Shown: positions 29,345 through 38,478 of the stretch, piece by piece
How positions within the stretch are numbered: position 1 is the stretch's first letter
Layout of the letters: each line of letters starts with the position of its first letter
Source of the DNA: Prochlorococcus sp. AG-409-D14
GTDB taxonomy: Bacteria > Cyanobacteriota > Cyanobacteriia > PCC-6307 > Cyanobiaceae
Direction of reading: 5' to 3'
Length of the DNA stretch: 64,000 nt
Assembly: GCA_003215895.1 (NCBI GenBank)
Contig: QCJR01000005.1
Coordinates: forward strand, 41,801 to 105,800
Program-made: the position numbers and the translations under genes
Notes under the pieces: model-generated
The model's database searches: none
Told to the model about the DNA's origin: nothing
What the model saw: only the letters and a program-made list of their open reading frames with translations

Positions 29345-30472
29345 TTGGTTCTAAAGCCAGGCTTAGAAGGAGTTCCTGTAACCAAATCAGGGATATGTGA
29401 AATCAATGGGTCAGAAGGAAAGCTTAATTACAGGGGTTATCCAATATCTGAGCTAGCCCAAAAAAGTAGTTTTCTAGAAACAGCCTTTCTTTTGATATGG
29501 GGTGAACTTCCTACTGATAATGAGCTCCAAAAATTTGAAGAAGACGTTCAAATGCACAGACGAGTTAGCTTTCGAATTAGAGATATGCTGAAGTGTTTTC
29601 CAGAATCAGGGCATCCTATGGACGCCTTGCAAGCAAGTGCTGCATCTCTGGGCCTCTTTTATTCTCGCAGAGCAATTGATGACCCAAAATATATTTACGA
29701 CGCAGTAGTGAGGTTAATTGCAAAAATTCCTACTATGGTTGCTGCTTTTGAGCAAATAAGAAAAGGAGACGATCCAATTCAACCCCAGGATGATTTACCG
29801 TACTCCTCCAATTTCCTGTATATGCTCACCGAGAGGGAACCAAATCCCCTTGCAGCAAGGGTTTTCGACAGATGCTTAATTCTTCATGCCGAACACAGTC
29901 TCAATGCTAGTACGTTTAGCGCAAGAGTTACTGCAAGCACATTAACTGATCCATATGCTGTTGTCGCCTCTGCAGTTGGAACATTGGCTGGACCTCTTCA
30001 TGGAGGGGCCAATGAAGATGTAATAGCAATGCTAGAAGAAATTGAAATACCTAAAAACGCATCTTCATTTCTCAATGAGGCAATTGCAAAAAAAAGAAAA
30101 ATAATGGGCTTTGGGCACAGGGAATATCGTGTTAAAGACCCAAGAGCAACAATTTTACAAGAGTTTGCAGAAGAACTTTTCTCTGAATTTGGTAAAGATG
30201 AAATGTATGAAGTAGCTAAAGCACTTGAAGAAGAAGCTATTTCCAGACTGGGACCAAAAGGTATATTCCCAAATGTTGACTTTTATTCCGGACTTGTTTA
30301 CCGAAAGCTTGGTATCCCGCGAGATCTTTTTACACCAGTTTTTGCAATTTCAAGAGTTGCTGGTTGGTTGGCTCACTGGAGAGAACAACTAGGAGCAAAT
30401 AGAATTTTCAGACCCTCACAAATTTATGAAGGGCCAAAAGTCAGAAATTGGCAGTCCCTTGAGAGCAGATGA
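29345..30472 (+). CDS. gltA: Citrate synthase
   Basis: Condenses acetyl-CoA with oxaloacetate, the entry to the partial TCA cycle feeding 2-oxoglutarate for nitrogen assimilation. Active-site regions: LILHAEHSLNASTFSARV and AGPLHGGANEDV, GFGHREYRVKDPRA with the second catalytic histidine, and PNVDFYSGLVY with the aspartate. The 375 residues fit the smaller dimeric type. The ORF track uses TTG 29345; the real start may lie upstream at 29318 (see the adjoining site). Confidence 0.96.
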   Translation: MVLKPGLEGVPVTKSGICEINGSEGKLNYRGYPISELAQKSSFLETAFLLIWGELPTDNELQKFEEDVQMHRRVSFRIRDMLKCFPESGHPMDALQASAASLGLFYSRRAIDDPKYIYDAVVRLIAKIPTMVAAFEQIRKGDDPIQPQDDLPYSSNFLYMLTEREPNPLAARVFDRCLILHAEHSLNASTFSARVTASTLTDPYAVVASAVGTLAGPLHGGANEDVIAMLEEIEIPKNASSFLNEAIAKKRKIMGFGHREYRVKDPRATILQEFAEELFSEFGKDEMYEVAKALEEEAISRLGPKGIFPNVDFYSGLVYRKLGIPRDLFTPVFAISRVAGWLAHWREQLGANRIFRPSQIYEGPKVRNWQSLESR

Positions 30473-30546
30473 TTTGATATTTATGTCTTCGAAATTAAAT
30501 TTACTTGAAAATTACACTAACCTAATAAATATATTAAATATTAGAA

Positions 30547-31665
30547 GTGAATTCAGGAATAGACCTTGAGATGAGTTTTACCCAGGGTGTTCAAAACCTT
30601 GGTTTATCTCATGAATTAGCTCATCTTTTATGGATCCCTCTCCCAATGCTTTTAGTATTGGTATCTGCTGTTATTGGTGTATTAGTAACTGTTTGGCTTG
30701 AAAGAAAAATTTCTGCAGCAGCTCAACAGAGAATTGGACCTGAATATGCTGGTGCACTGGGTATTCTTCAACCCATGGCAGATGGCTTAAAACTTTTAGT
30801 AAAAGAAGACATAATCCCAGCGAGAGCAGATAGCGCCCTTTTCACAGTTGGACCAATATTGGTTTTAGTTCCTGTAATTTTATCTTGGTTAATTGTTCCT
30901 TTTGGTCAAAATCTATTAATTAGCAACGTTGGAATAGGAATCTTTTTATGGATAGCCCTTAGCAGTATCCAACCTATTGGTCTATTGATGAGTGGCTACT
31001 CTTCTAATAATAAATATTCTTTACTAGGTGGACTTAGAGCAGCAGCTCAATCAATTAGTTATGAAATTCCTTTAGCGCTTGCAGTTTTGGCAATAGTCAT
31101 GATGAGCAATTCATTGAGTACTGTTGACATAGTTGAGCAACAAAACACTGCTGGTTTTCTTAGCTGGAATATATGGCGACAACCTGTAGGTTTTATTATT
31201 TTTTGGATCTGTGCATTAGCTGAATGCGAGAGACTACCTTTTGATTTACCGGAGGCAGAAGAAGAACTGGTTGCGGGCTATCAAACTGAGTATGCAGGTA
31301 TGAAATTTGCTCTTTTTTACTTAGCTGGATACATAAATCTAGTTTTATCTGCCTTACTTGTCTCAGTTCTGTACCTAGGAGGATGGGGTTTCCCAATATC
31401 AATTGATTGGTTTTCATCTCTGATCGGCCTCTCGATTGATAATCCATTAGTTCAAATTTTTGCTGCATCCCTTGGAATTGTGATGACAATCCTCAAGGCT
31501 TATTTACTTGTCTTTTTAGCAATCTTGTTGAGATGGACCACTCCAAGAGTGAGGATTGATCAACTACTTGACTTGGGATGGAAGTTTCTTTTACCAATTT
31601 CTTTAGTCAATCTGCTTGTAACTGCTTCACTTAAATTGGCATTTCCAATGACATTTGGCGGATAA
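30547..31665 (+). CDS. ndhA: NAD(P)H-quinone oxidoreductase subunit 1 (NdhA)
   Basis: A membrane subunit (NuoH-like) of NDH-1 at the junction of the peripheral and membrane arms, forming part of the quinone chamber. [49 protein letters not shown] and [31 protein letters not shown] are conserved, with about eight membrane helices. The start is GTG 30547. It leads the ndhA-I-G-E run, the usual cyanobacterial order. Confidence 0.97.
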   Translation: MNSGIDLEMSFTQGVQNLGLSHELAHLLWIPLPMLLVLVSAVIGVLVTVWLERKISAAAQQRIGPEYAGALGILQPMADGLKLLVKEDIIPARADSALFTVGPILVLVPVILSWLIVPFGQNLLISNVGIGIFLWIALSSIQPIGLLMSGYSSNNKYSLLGGLRAAAQSISYEIPLALAVLAIVMMSNSLSTVDIVEQQNTAGFLSWNIWRQPVGFIIFWICALAECERLPFDLPEAEEELVAGYQTEYAGMKFALFYLAGYINLVLSALLVSVLYLGGWGFPISIDWFSSLIGLSIDNPLVQIFAASLGIVMTILKAYLLVFLAILLRWTTPRVRIDQLLDLGWKFLLPISLVNLLVTASLKLAFPMTFGG

Positions 31666-31729
31666 AAGAGAAGCAACACAATCAGTACGATTTTGAGTAA
31701 AAGTACCTACATATATTTGAAAAAAACTG

Positions 31730-31735
31730 TATAAT
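31730..31735 (+). promoter_or_regulatory. Possible -10 element before ndhI
   Basis: A perfect TATAAT lies 38 bases before the ndhI ATG in the 108-base ndhA-ndhI spacer. No good -35 box sits 16-18 bases upstream. It could allow a second transcript for ndhI-G-E in addition to read-through from ndhA. Confidence 0.3.
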
Positions 31736-31773
31736 GATTAATGTAATTAGAGGCCACCGGCAGTAACTTTAAT

Positions 31774-32424
31774 ATGCTTGGTTTCCTTGAAAAAGTTTCC
31801 GAATACACCAAAGAAGCCTTTGATGCTGCGAAATATTTAGTTGAAGGGCTAAGCGTGACTTTTGACCACATGCGACGAAGACCAGTAACTGTTCAATATC
31901 CCTACGAAAAACTAATCCCCTCTGAGCGATATAGAGGAAGAATTCATTATGAATTTGACAAGTGTATTGCTTGCGAAGTTTGTGTAAGGGTATGCCCTAT
32001 TAATCTTCCAGTGGTTGATTGGGTGATGAATAAAGAAACCAAAAAAAAAGAATTGAGAAATTATTCAATTGACTTTGGTGCTTGTATTTTTTGTGGAAAT
32101 TGTGTTGAGTATTGCCCTACAAATTGCTTATCAATGACAGAAGAATATGAGCTTGCTTCATTTGATAGACATAGCCTTAATTACGATAACGTTGCTCTCG
32201 GAAGGCTTCCAACAAGTGTAACTTCGGATCCATCAGTTCGGTCTTTAAGGGAATTATCTTATTTACCCGAAGGCGTAATGGATCCTCATGAATTACATGC
32301 AAACGATAAAAGAGCTGGCAAACTTCCAAGTCAGATTCTTCAAGAAATTCAAAAAGAGGCCTCACAATTAGACTCAAATGGCAAAATCAAAGAAAATGTT
32401 TCAAATAAACTAGACCCTGAATAA
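31774..32424 (+). CDS. ndhI: NAD(P)H-quinone oxidoreductase subunit I
   Basis: The ferredoxin-like subunit of NDH-1 carrying two [4Fe-4S] clusters on the electron path to quinone. The two CxxCxxCxxxCP sites are [12 protein letters not shown] and [12 protein letters not shown] (near residues 66-76 and 105-115). The 216 residues include a polar C-terminal tail beyond the conserved domain. It lies four bases before ndhG. Confidence 0.97.
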   Translation: MLGFLEKVSEYTKEAFDAAKYLVEGLSVTFDHMRRRPVTVQYPYEKLIPSERYRGRIHYEFDKCIACEVCVRVCPINLPVVDWVMNKETKKKELRNYSIDFGACIFCGNCVEYCPTNCLSMTEEYELASFDRHSLNYDNVALGRLPTSVTSDPSVRSLRELSYLPEGVMDPHELHANDKRAGKLPSQILQEIQKEASQLDSNGKIKENVSNKLDPE

Positions 32425-32427
32425 TTA

Positions 32428-33030
32428 ATGAACATCGCTTACTCAACAGAATTAATTTGCTTTTTAGTTCTTAGTGCTGTCATAGTTTCTGGAAGTTTGG
32501 CAGTTGTTTTACTAGAAAATATTGTTTACTCAGCATTTTTATTAGGCGGCGTCTTTTTGGCTGTAGCAGGCTTATATCTTTTATTAAATGCAAGTTTTGT
32601 TGCTGCGGCGCAAATTCTTGTATATGTAGGAGCTGTAAATGTTTTAATATTATTTGCAATTATGTTGGTTAATAAGAAAGAGAAATTAAAACCAATTGAA
32701 GGACTTAAAACTAGAAAAATAATTTCAAGTGGAGTTTGCGGGGGACTATTAATTTTGTTATTGAGAGTCAGTATTAGCACGAAGTGGAATTTACCTGGGC
32801 CGCCCTCAATAGGTGAAGAAGCAACTGAGCGAATTGGAGAACATTTATTTACAGATTATTTATTACCTTTTGAACTTGCTTCTATTTTGTTATTAATGGC
32901 TATGATTGGAGCAATTGTTTTAGCAAGAAGAGATATTTCTATTCAAACAGATTATATAAACGATTTCAGGAATACAAAGTCCTTAAGTGACAAGAAAACT
33001 CCTCTTCTTTCCGAGAATAGTTTAAAATGA
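32428..33030 (+). CDS. ndhG: NAD(P)H-quinone oxidoreductase subunit 6 (NdhG)
   Basis: A membrane subunit (NuoJ-like) of NDH-1 with five predicted helices. ENIVYSAFLLGGVFLAVAGLYLLLNASFVAAAQILVYVGAVNVLILFAIMLV is the diagnostic stretch, including the conserved YVGAVNVL of the third helix. The 200 residues fit. It follows ndhI with a three-base gap, so co-translation is likely. Confidence 0.96.
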   Translation: MNIAYSTELICFLVLSAVIVSGSLAVVLLENIVYSAFLLGGVFLAVAGLYLLLNASFVAAAQILVYVGAVNVLILFAIMLVNKKEKLKPIEGLKTRKIISSGVCGGLLILLLRVSISTKWNLPGPPSIGEEATERIGEHLFTDYLLPFELASILLLMAMIGAIVLARRDISIQTDYINDFRNTKSLSDKKTPLLSENSLK

Positions 33031-33062
33031 ACAAATCTTATGTGTAAATTTTAAGTACCAAG

Positions 33063-33392
33063 ATGCTAGAAAACTCTATTGGACCGGTTCCTCTTCAGGC
33101 TTATCTTATAGTTGCTGCATTTCTTTTCTGCACAGGTGTATGGGGATTAATAAATAGTCGTAATGCAGTTCGTGTTTTAATGAGTATTGAATTAATGTTA
33201 AATGCAGTGAATATAAATCTGATGAGCTTTTCCTCCTATATAGATGGATCAATAATTAGAGGGCAAGTATTTTCAATTTTTGTTATTACAGTAGCTGCAG
33301 CTGAAGCTGCTGTTGGACTGGCAATACTACTTTCCTTGTATAGAAATAGAGTTACTATTGATATGGAAAGTTTCAATCTACTCAAGTGGTAG
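33063..33392 (+). CDS. ndhE: NAD(P)H-quinone oxidoreductase subunit 4L (NdhE)
   Basis: A small three-helix NDH-1 subunit (NuoK-like). [32 protein letters not shown] contains the conserved proton-path glutamate of the second helix, and [20 protein letters not shown] holds the other. The 109 residues are typical. It is the last of the ndhA-I-G-E run and is nine bases before nadK. Confidence 0.96.
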   Translation: MLENSIGPVPLQAYLIVAAFLFCTGVWGLINSRNAVRVLMSIELMLNAVNINLMSFSSYIDGSIIRGQVFSIFVITVAAAEAAVGLAILLSLYRNRVTIDMESFNLLKW

Positions 33393-33401
33393 ATATTATT
33401 A

Positions 33402-34316
33402 ATGAATACAAATCTGATCTGGATCTTATATAGATCAGACAGTAATACTGCATATAAAGAAACCTTAAATTGTAAGAAAATCATTGAAGGTTATGGAAAA
33501 AAAGTTTTATATTCCGAAATAAGTAATAAAACTAATAATATTAATCAATTATTTTCAGCAACTGAGGTTTTACCAGAAATCGCAATTGTTTTAGGAGGTG
33601 ATGGAACTGTATTAAGGGCTGCAAGATATTTATCGCCAAAAAACATACCTATTTTAAGTTTTAATGTTGGAGGTAATCTAGGCTTTTTAACGCATGATCG
33701 TCATATCTTAAAGCAAGAAAATTTTTGGGAAAGAATATCAAATAATCGATTTAATATACAAAAAAGAATGATGCTTCAAGCAACTGTATTTTCGGAGAAA
33801 GATAATAATCAAAGCATACTTAAAAGATCGTTTTTCGCTCTAAATGATTTTTATTTACGATCTTGCACAGACGATATCTCACCTACCTGTAGTCTTGCGC
33901 TTGAAATAGATGGAGAAGCAGTTGACAAATACAAAGGAGATGGACTTATCTTCTCAACCCCAACAGGTTCCACTGCTTACTCTATGGCCGCAGGAGGACC
34001 AATAATCCATCCCTCCTTAGATGCAATAATAGTTAGCGCCATATGTCCAATGAGCCTGGCCAGTAGGCCGATTGTGGTCCCTCCTGAATCTAAATTAGTA
34101 ATAAAACCCGTAAAAGAAAAGAAGCAAAAAATAAACTTATGGTTAGATGGAGCTAGTGGATGTCTAATTGAAGCTACTGATACATGTTTAGTAAAGAGAT
34201 CTAATCATTCAACCTCAATAATAATTTTAGATGAAAATCTTTCCTATTATAAGACAATCACTCAAAAACTTCATTGGGCTAGCAGCCTTAATGATAATTA
34301 TAAATTATGGGAATAG
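33402..34316 (+). CDS. nadK: NAD kinase
   Basis: Phosphorylates NAD(H) to NADP(H). The GGDGT motif (65-69) is followed by LSFNVGGNLGFLT, the KGDGLIFSTPTGSTAYSMAAGGPI block and CPMSLASRPIVVP, all diagnostic. The 304-residue length is usual. It sits directly behind the ndh run, which ties NADP supply to an NADPH-linked complex by position only. Its 3' end overlaps the CYTH gene by ten bases. Confidence 0.96.
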   Translation: MNTNLIWILYRSDSNTAYKETLNCKKIIEGYGKKVLYSEISNKTNNINQLFSATEVLPEIAIVLGGDGTVLRAARYLSPKNIPILSFNVGGNLGFLTHDRHILKQENFWERISNNRFNIQKRMMLQATVFSEKDNNQSILKRSFFALNDFYLRSCTDDISPTCSLALEIDGEAVDKYKGDGLIFSTPTGSTAYSMAAGGPIIHPSLDAIIVSAICPMSLASRPIVVPPESKLVIKPVKEKKQKINLWLDGASGCLIEATDTCLVKRSNHSTSIIILDENLSYYKTITQKLHWASSLNDNYKLWE

Positions 34317-34807
34317 AAATCGAAAGAAGATTCTTAGTTAAAAATGAAGATTGGAAATCTCAGGTAATACTAAGTGAAGGGTTTGATCAAGCCTACCTAA
34401 ATTCAAAAGAAGACGAATGGCTTACTCGAATAAGGATCATAGATAATAAAAAAGCATACATAACTTTAAAGTCTTCTTTAAATAAATTAATAAACCATGA
34501 GTTTGAATATTCAATTCCTATCAAAGATGCTATTGAATTAATAAAACTTTCAAAATATAGGATTTCTAAAACTCGTTATCTTGTAAAAATAAATAAAAAA
34601 AATTGGGTAGTTGATGTTTTTAATGAATCAAATTCTTCTTTAAAAATTGCTGAAATAGAATTGACTTCAGTATCGGAAGAAATCCAAATACCATCATGGT
34701 GTGGAAAAGAGATAACTGGGATCAAATCATTAAGCAATGCCTCTCTTGCAATAAAACCCATTTCTCAGTTGTCAGTTAAAGATCGCATGAACGTCAAAAA
34801 ATCCTAA
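34307..34807 (+). CDS. CYTH-domain protein (triphosphate tunnel metalloenzyme family)
   Basis: A 166-residue protein starting MGIEIERRFLVKNEDW. CYTH/TTM proteins bind triphosphates in a beta tunnel and often hydrolyse inorganic triphosphate. The signature ExExK appears here as E-I-E-R-R, with arginine at the lysine position, so its metal/phosphate binding may differ slightly. KAYITLKSS and NASLAIKP are further conserved parts. It overlaps nadK by ten bases, suggesting coupled expression. Confidence 0.87.
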   Translation: MGIEIERRFLVKNEDWKSQVILSEGFDQAYLNSKEDEWLTRIRIIDNKKAYITLKSSLNKLINHEFEYSIPIKDAIELIKLSKYRISKTRYLVKINKKNWVVDVFNESNSSLKIAEIELTSVSEEIQIPSWCGKEITGIKSLSNASLAIKPISQLSVKDRMNVKKS

Positions 34808-34844
34808 GCGAAAAGTACGTTTTTCCTTTAGATTGTCTTTATAA

Positions 34845-35045
34845 TTGTCATTGGTTCTTCCCGGAGACCTATGCGTCCTTTGCAAGAGGTATAACTTGTA
34901 TGGTCTTTATGACACAGAAGGGATTCTTCGCTTCACTTGCACTGACAAGGAAGCTTGCATTGCATATGCAAAATTATTTGAACTTTCATCTATTGAATTT
35001 TCTCTAACGGCTCTATCAGATACAAATGAGGAAGACAATAATTAG
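34845..35045 (+). CDS. Small hypothetical protein with cysteine pairs (66 aa)
   Basis: I do not recognise the family. The protein starts LVLPGDLCVLCKRYNLYGLYD and has a CVLC pair near residues 9-12 and two more cysteines in FTCTDKEACIAYAKLF, which could bind zinc or form disulfides. The start is TTG 34845 or TTG 34851. It ends five bases from the convergent PedR-like gene. The balanced composition and acidic tail suggest a real cyanobacterial small protein. Confidence 0.55.
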   Translation: MSLVLPGDLCVLCKRYNLYGLYDTEGILRFTCTDKEACIAYAKLFELSSIEFSLTALSDTNEEDNN

Positions 35046-35050
35046 ACTTT

Positions 35051-35332
35051 CTACGAAGCTGTTTCTTCAGGCAATGAACAACAATTGAATCCATCCCGGC
35101 ATATCTTTCCATGATCCATTGCCCAGTTCAATAGAGCAACTCTGTTTTTTGAACCTGTTTTTGTAAACATATTGCTCACATGATTGTCCACAGTTCTTTT
35201 GCTAATTGTCAGTTTTTCAGCAATCTCTTGATTAGTGAGGCCATCTGCAACTAAGCCTATAATCTCCATTTCCCTAGCTGAGAGTCCCATATGGGACGAA
35301 TTAGCGATCTCTCCTGTAAACATTCCCCTCAC
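35051..35332 (-). CDS. pedR: Small LuxR-type transcription regulator (PedR-like)
   Basis: A 93-residue protein that is little more than a LuxR/FixJ helix-turn-helix: LSAREMEIIGLVADGLTNQEIAEKLTISKRTVDNHVSNMFTKTGSKNRVALLNWA. No receiver domain precedes it. The C-terminal tail has cysteines C78, C84 and C85 (KICRDGFNCCSLPEE). This architecture matches PedR, the cyanobacterial regulator whose activity follows photosynthetic electron transport through thioredoxin and a C-terminal cysteine. The PedR assignment is inference from size, domain and cysteine position. Confidence 0.8.
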   Translation of the reverse strand: MRGMFTGEIANSSHMGLSAREMEIIGLVADGLTNQEIAEKLTISKRTVDNHVSNMFTKTGSKNRVALLNWAMDHGKICRDGFNCCSLPEETAS

Positions 35333-35407
35333 TCACAACTCATTAATTAATACTACTTAGATTAGGGCCTTTAATCACCGATAGTAATTATCTAGTAAAA
35401 AATACAT

Positions 35408-36289
35408 GTGAAATCTAAACTTCAAAATCGTCTTGAATCTGGCTTATCAGCTATTACTGCTGAAATCATGCCTCCTAGGGGGGGCAATGCAGATTCAGCT
35501 CTTTCAAAAGCCGCCAAATTAAGAGACCTTGTTCATGGTTTTAATGTGACAGATGGCAGTAGGGCAATCATGAGAATGAGCAGCCTAGCCTTATGCAAGC
35601 TGCTTTTAGAGGCAAATCTTGAACCAGTCCTGCAATTATCATGTAGGGATAGGAATCGAATCGCATTACAAGCTGAATTACTTGGAGCACATGCTTTAGG
35701 AATAACAAATATTCTCTGTTTGACTGGCGATCCTGTTCGAGTGGGAGACCAATCTCAAGCCAAATCAGTTCAAGACTTCAACTCAATAGAACTTATTTCT
35801 CAAGTCACATCACTTAACAAAGGCCTAGATCCAGTAACTGATTTATTGCCTGATGGCCCAACTAATTTATTTGCTGGAGCCGCAGCTGATCCAAATTGCA
35901 GAGGATTTGATGGTTTAAGAAGAAGAATAGAACTCAAGAAAAAAGCGGGTGCAAATTTCCTTCAAACTCAAATGGTTATGGATCCCAACGTACTTGAAAG
36001 ATTTTGCAAAGAAATTGCAGAGCCTATAAAAATTCCTGTTTTAGCTGGAGTTTTTCTGCTCAAATCTGCAAAAAATGCACAATTCATAAATCGTGTAGTA
36101 CCTGGAGCCTGTATTCCGGAATCAATTATTTCCAGACTTCAGAATTCTTCAAATCCTATTGATGAAGGTATATCAATTGCTGCTGAGCAAGTAAAAAGTT
36201 TTCTAGGAATTGCTCAAGGAGTTCATCTTATGGCCGTTAAAGCGGAACAACAAATACCAATAATTTTAGATAGAGCAAATATTAATTAG
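35408..36289 (+). CDS. metF: Methylenetetrahydrofolate reductase family protein
   Basis: A TIM-barrel flavoenzyme of one-carbon metabolism. ITAEIMPPRGGNADSALSKAAKL, PVLQLSCRDRNRIALQAELLGAHALGITNILCLTGDPVRVGDQ and GANFLQTQMVMDP are the MTHFR signatures, and 293 residues fit the bacterial type. PRGGN and LSCRDRNR differ from E. coli MetF and are seen in divergent members, so the exact reaction is inferred. The start is GTG 35408. Its stop overlaps the convergent nucleotidyltransferase gene by eight bases. Confidence 0.87.
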   Translation: MKSKLQNRLESGLSAITAEIMPPRGGNADSALSKAAKLRDLVHGFNVTDGSRAIMRMSSLALCKLLLEANLEPVLQLSCRDRNRIALQAELLGAHALGITNILCLTGDPVRVGDQSQAKSVQDFNSIELISQVTSLNKGLDPVTDLLPDGPTNLFAGAAADPNCRGFDGLRRRIELKKKAGANFLQTQMVMDPNVLERFCKEIAEPIKIPVLAGVFLLKSAKNAQFINRVVPGACIPESIISRLQNSSNPIDEGISIAAEQVKSFLGIAQGVHLMAVKAEQQIPIILDRANIN

Positions 36290-37460
36290 AAGAACCAATC
36301 AGATCAGTTCCTAATAATTCAGCCATTGCTTTTTGTTGAGGTGAAGGTTCTCCTAAGTCCTGTCTTCTAGCATCTGTGATTAGCCAATCTAAAGCGGCTT
36401 CCTGTAAGTCAAAATGATCACCTTCTTTACCAACACAATACCTACCAAAAACCAACTTATCTACAAGTTGTACTCCGGGGCCAATTAGTGAATAATCAAA
36501 GATTATTGAATTATCAATTGTTGCTCCTTCACAAATACAACAACTCGGACCAATCATAGAAGGACCAATGATAGTTACACCATCTTCAATCCTTGTCATT
36601 CCACCAACATATATTGGTCCTTTCACGTTAATTTTATCCCAATTAGCTGCAACATTTAAACCCGTATAGATTCCTGGTCTGACTTGCTTTCCTGGTATTT
36701 CAACCTGTCTAACATCCCCTTTAAGAACATTCCTTATTGCTCTCCAATAATCTGGGACTTTACCAATATCAACCCATTCAAAGTCCATAGGCAAAGCATA
36801 AAAAGGTGCTCCTTTTTCTACTAATTTTGGAAACAAATCTGAACCAATGTCAAAGGGTTGGCCAGATGGAATATAATTAAAAATTTCTGGCTCAAATAAA
36901 TAAATTCCAGTATTAATCGTATCGCCTAATGCATTATCTATAGAGGGTTTTTCTTGAAAAGCTTTAACACGATCTTCTTCGTCAGTTACAACAACACCGT
37001 AGCTACTTACCTGATCTTTTGAGACACGTTTAGTAATCAAACTAGCCAGAGCACCTTTTTCTTTATGTCGTTTTACAGCTTCAGATAAATCTAAATCAAT
37101 TAATGCATCACCACATAAGACTACAAAAGTATCATCAAAAAACTTTTGAAAATCTTGAATTTTCTTCAGTCCCCCCGCTGACCCAAGTGCGTCGCCAATT
37201 AATTCACCGTCTTCAATACGTCCTTCAAAGCTATATGCAATTTCAACTCCAAATCTTTGTCCATCTCGAAAATAATTTTCTATTTCTTCAGCTAAATGGG
37301 AAACATTGACCATAACCTCAGTAAAACCATGCTCCTTAAGCAGTTCCAACAGAAACTCCATTACGGGTTTCTGAAGGATAGGAATCATTGGCTTTGGAAT
37401 CACATGCGTGATCGGCTGAACTCGGGTTCCTTTCCCAGCCGCCAGGATCATCGCCTTCAT
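36282..37460 (-). CDS. Sugar-phosphate nucleotidyltransferase with C-terminal beta-helix
   Basis: 392 residues. The N-terminal nucleotidyltransferase domain starts MKAMILAAGKGTRVQPITHVIPKPMIPILQKP, with the catalytic VLCGDALIDLDL near 115. After about residue 260 there are left-handed beta-helix repeats (IYVGGMTRIEDGVTIIGPSMIGPSCCICEGATIDNSIIF). This architecture is shared by mannose-1-phosphate guanylyltransferases and glucose-1-phosphate nucleotidyltransferases. The substrate is not decided by sequence alone. It would feed polysaccharide or glycolipid synthesis. Confidence 0.88.
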   Translation of the reverse strand: MKAMILAAGKGTRVQPITHVIPKPMIPILQKPVMEFLLELLKEHGFTEVMVNVSHLAEEIENYFRDGQRFGVEIAYSFEGRIEDGELIGDALGSAGGLKKIQDFQKFFDDTFVVLCGDALIDLDLSEAVKRHKEKGALASLITKRVSKDQVSSYGVVVTDEEDRVKAFQEKPSIDNALGDTINTGIYLFEPEIFNYIPSGQPFDIGSDLFPKLVEKGAPFYALPMDFEWVDIGKVPDYWRAIRNVLKGDVRQVEIPGKQVRPGIYTGLNVAANWDKINVKGPIYVGGMTRIEDGVTIIGPSMIGPSCCICEGATIDNSIIFDYSLIGPGVQLVDKLVFGRYCVGKEGDHFDLQEAALDWLITDARRQDLGEPSPQQKAMAELLGTDLIGSSN

Positions 37461-37516
37461 AGGCGGTTTAACCTAAGCTATACAAGGCCAACATAGAATG
37501 CTGCCTCCACAAAGAG

Positions 37517-38410
37517 CTAAGCAGCAGCCGGCGAGCCATCTGTCACGTCTAGAGAAGCAAGAGGAAGTTGAGCAACCATTCCTGGTTCCAAAAGCCTTTT
37601 TAAACTAATTGGAGAGAATAAAGAACCTTTTTGATCAATCTCAACTTTGCCCTGAGAGCATAAAAACAACAAAGCCCAAAAGACTCCGACTCTGTCGGTA
37701 TCCAAATCGTCTGAAGCAGAATTTTCTTTCCACCTCTCAACTAACAATTCAAAATCAACCCAGTGCAAAGCCTGCTCCCACTTATTTATGAAAATCGCCA
37801 ATGCAGCAGTGGTTTCAGGTAATTTTTCTCTGTGAGCAAGAGATGAAACTTGAGCAATAACCTCCCTATTACTTAATTTTTTTTGTCTTAACTTTCTACG
37901 GTTTTGCAACTCATCATTTTTCAACGATTCTGCAATATTTTCAAGCTGATTTATTAATTCTCCAAGAGTAACTGGTCTTCTAAATGGAGGAGGTGCAACG
38001 GGTCTTCTCAACAGATGTCTTTCTGGTCGCAGGGGTAATTGAAAACTTTCATCTAGCCAACCCTGTTCACCATAATCAAAGTCTGTGTCATCTTCTGCTT
38101 CTATATCAAAAGAGCATATTTCGGCCTCAAGTACCTCCGCCTTTAAACCAACCAAAACAGAAGCCGCTAAAAAGGCCTCACTACTCTGAGCGAGATCAAC
38201 CTCATAACTTCCACCATTCTGGCTGAAATGTTGTGACATCTTTTTTGGAATTTCAATACGCTGTTTAAGCTGATCCAAAAAACCATCTACAACTGGAATA
38301 ACATCAACATCCCAAGGATCAATATCTCCTCTTTGCGCAGCGTCTTGCAATAAACGAATAGCAAGTCTCGCGCCAGAATCTGCTGCTTGAGTTAAAAGAT
38401 CAACAGGCAA
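37517..38410 (-). CDS. scpA: Segregation and condensation protein A (kleisin)
   Basis: ScpA bridges SMC and ScpB in chromosome condensation. The N-terminal LAIRLLQDAAQRGDIDPWDVDVIPVVDGFLDQL is typical, as is the C-terminal winged-helix-like VGVFWALLFLCSQGKVEIDQKGSLFSPI. The central acidic linker is variable. The 297 residues fit cyanobacterial members. It is downstream of ndhD on the same strand with 68 bases between. Confidence 0.88.
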   Translation of the reverse strand: MPVDLLTQAADSGARLAIRLLQDAAQRGDIDPWDVDVIPVVDGFLDQLKQRIEIPKKMSQHFSQNGGSYEVDLAQSSEAFLAASVLVGLKAEVLEAEICSFDIEAEDDTDFDYGEQGWLDESFQLPLRPERHLLRRPVAPPPFRRPVTLGELINQLENIAESLKNDELQNRRKLRQKKLSNREVIAQVSSLAHREKLPETTAALAIFINKWEQALHWVDFELLVERWKENSASDDLDTDRVGVFWALLFLCSQGKVEIDQKGSLFSPISLKRLLEPGMVAQLPLASLDVTDGSPAAA

Positions 38411-38478
38411 TGAGAACTAAGTAAGAATCTAAAAGCAAGTTATCTCTATATTTGAAGTTATGCTAGCTGAAACAATTT

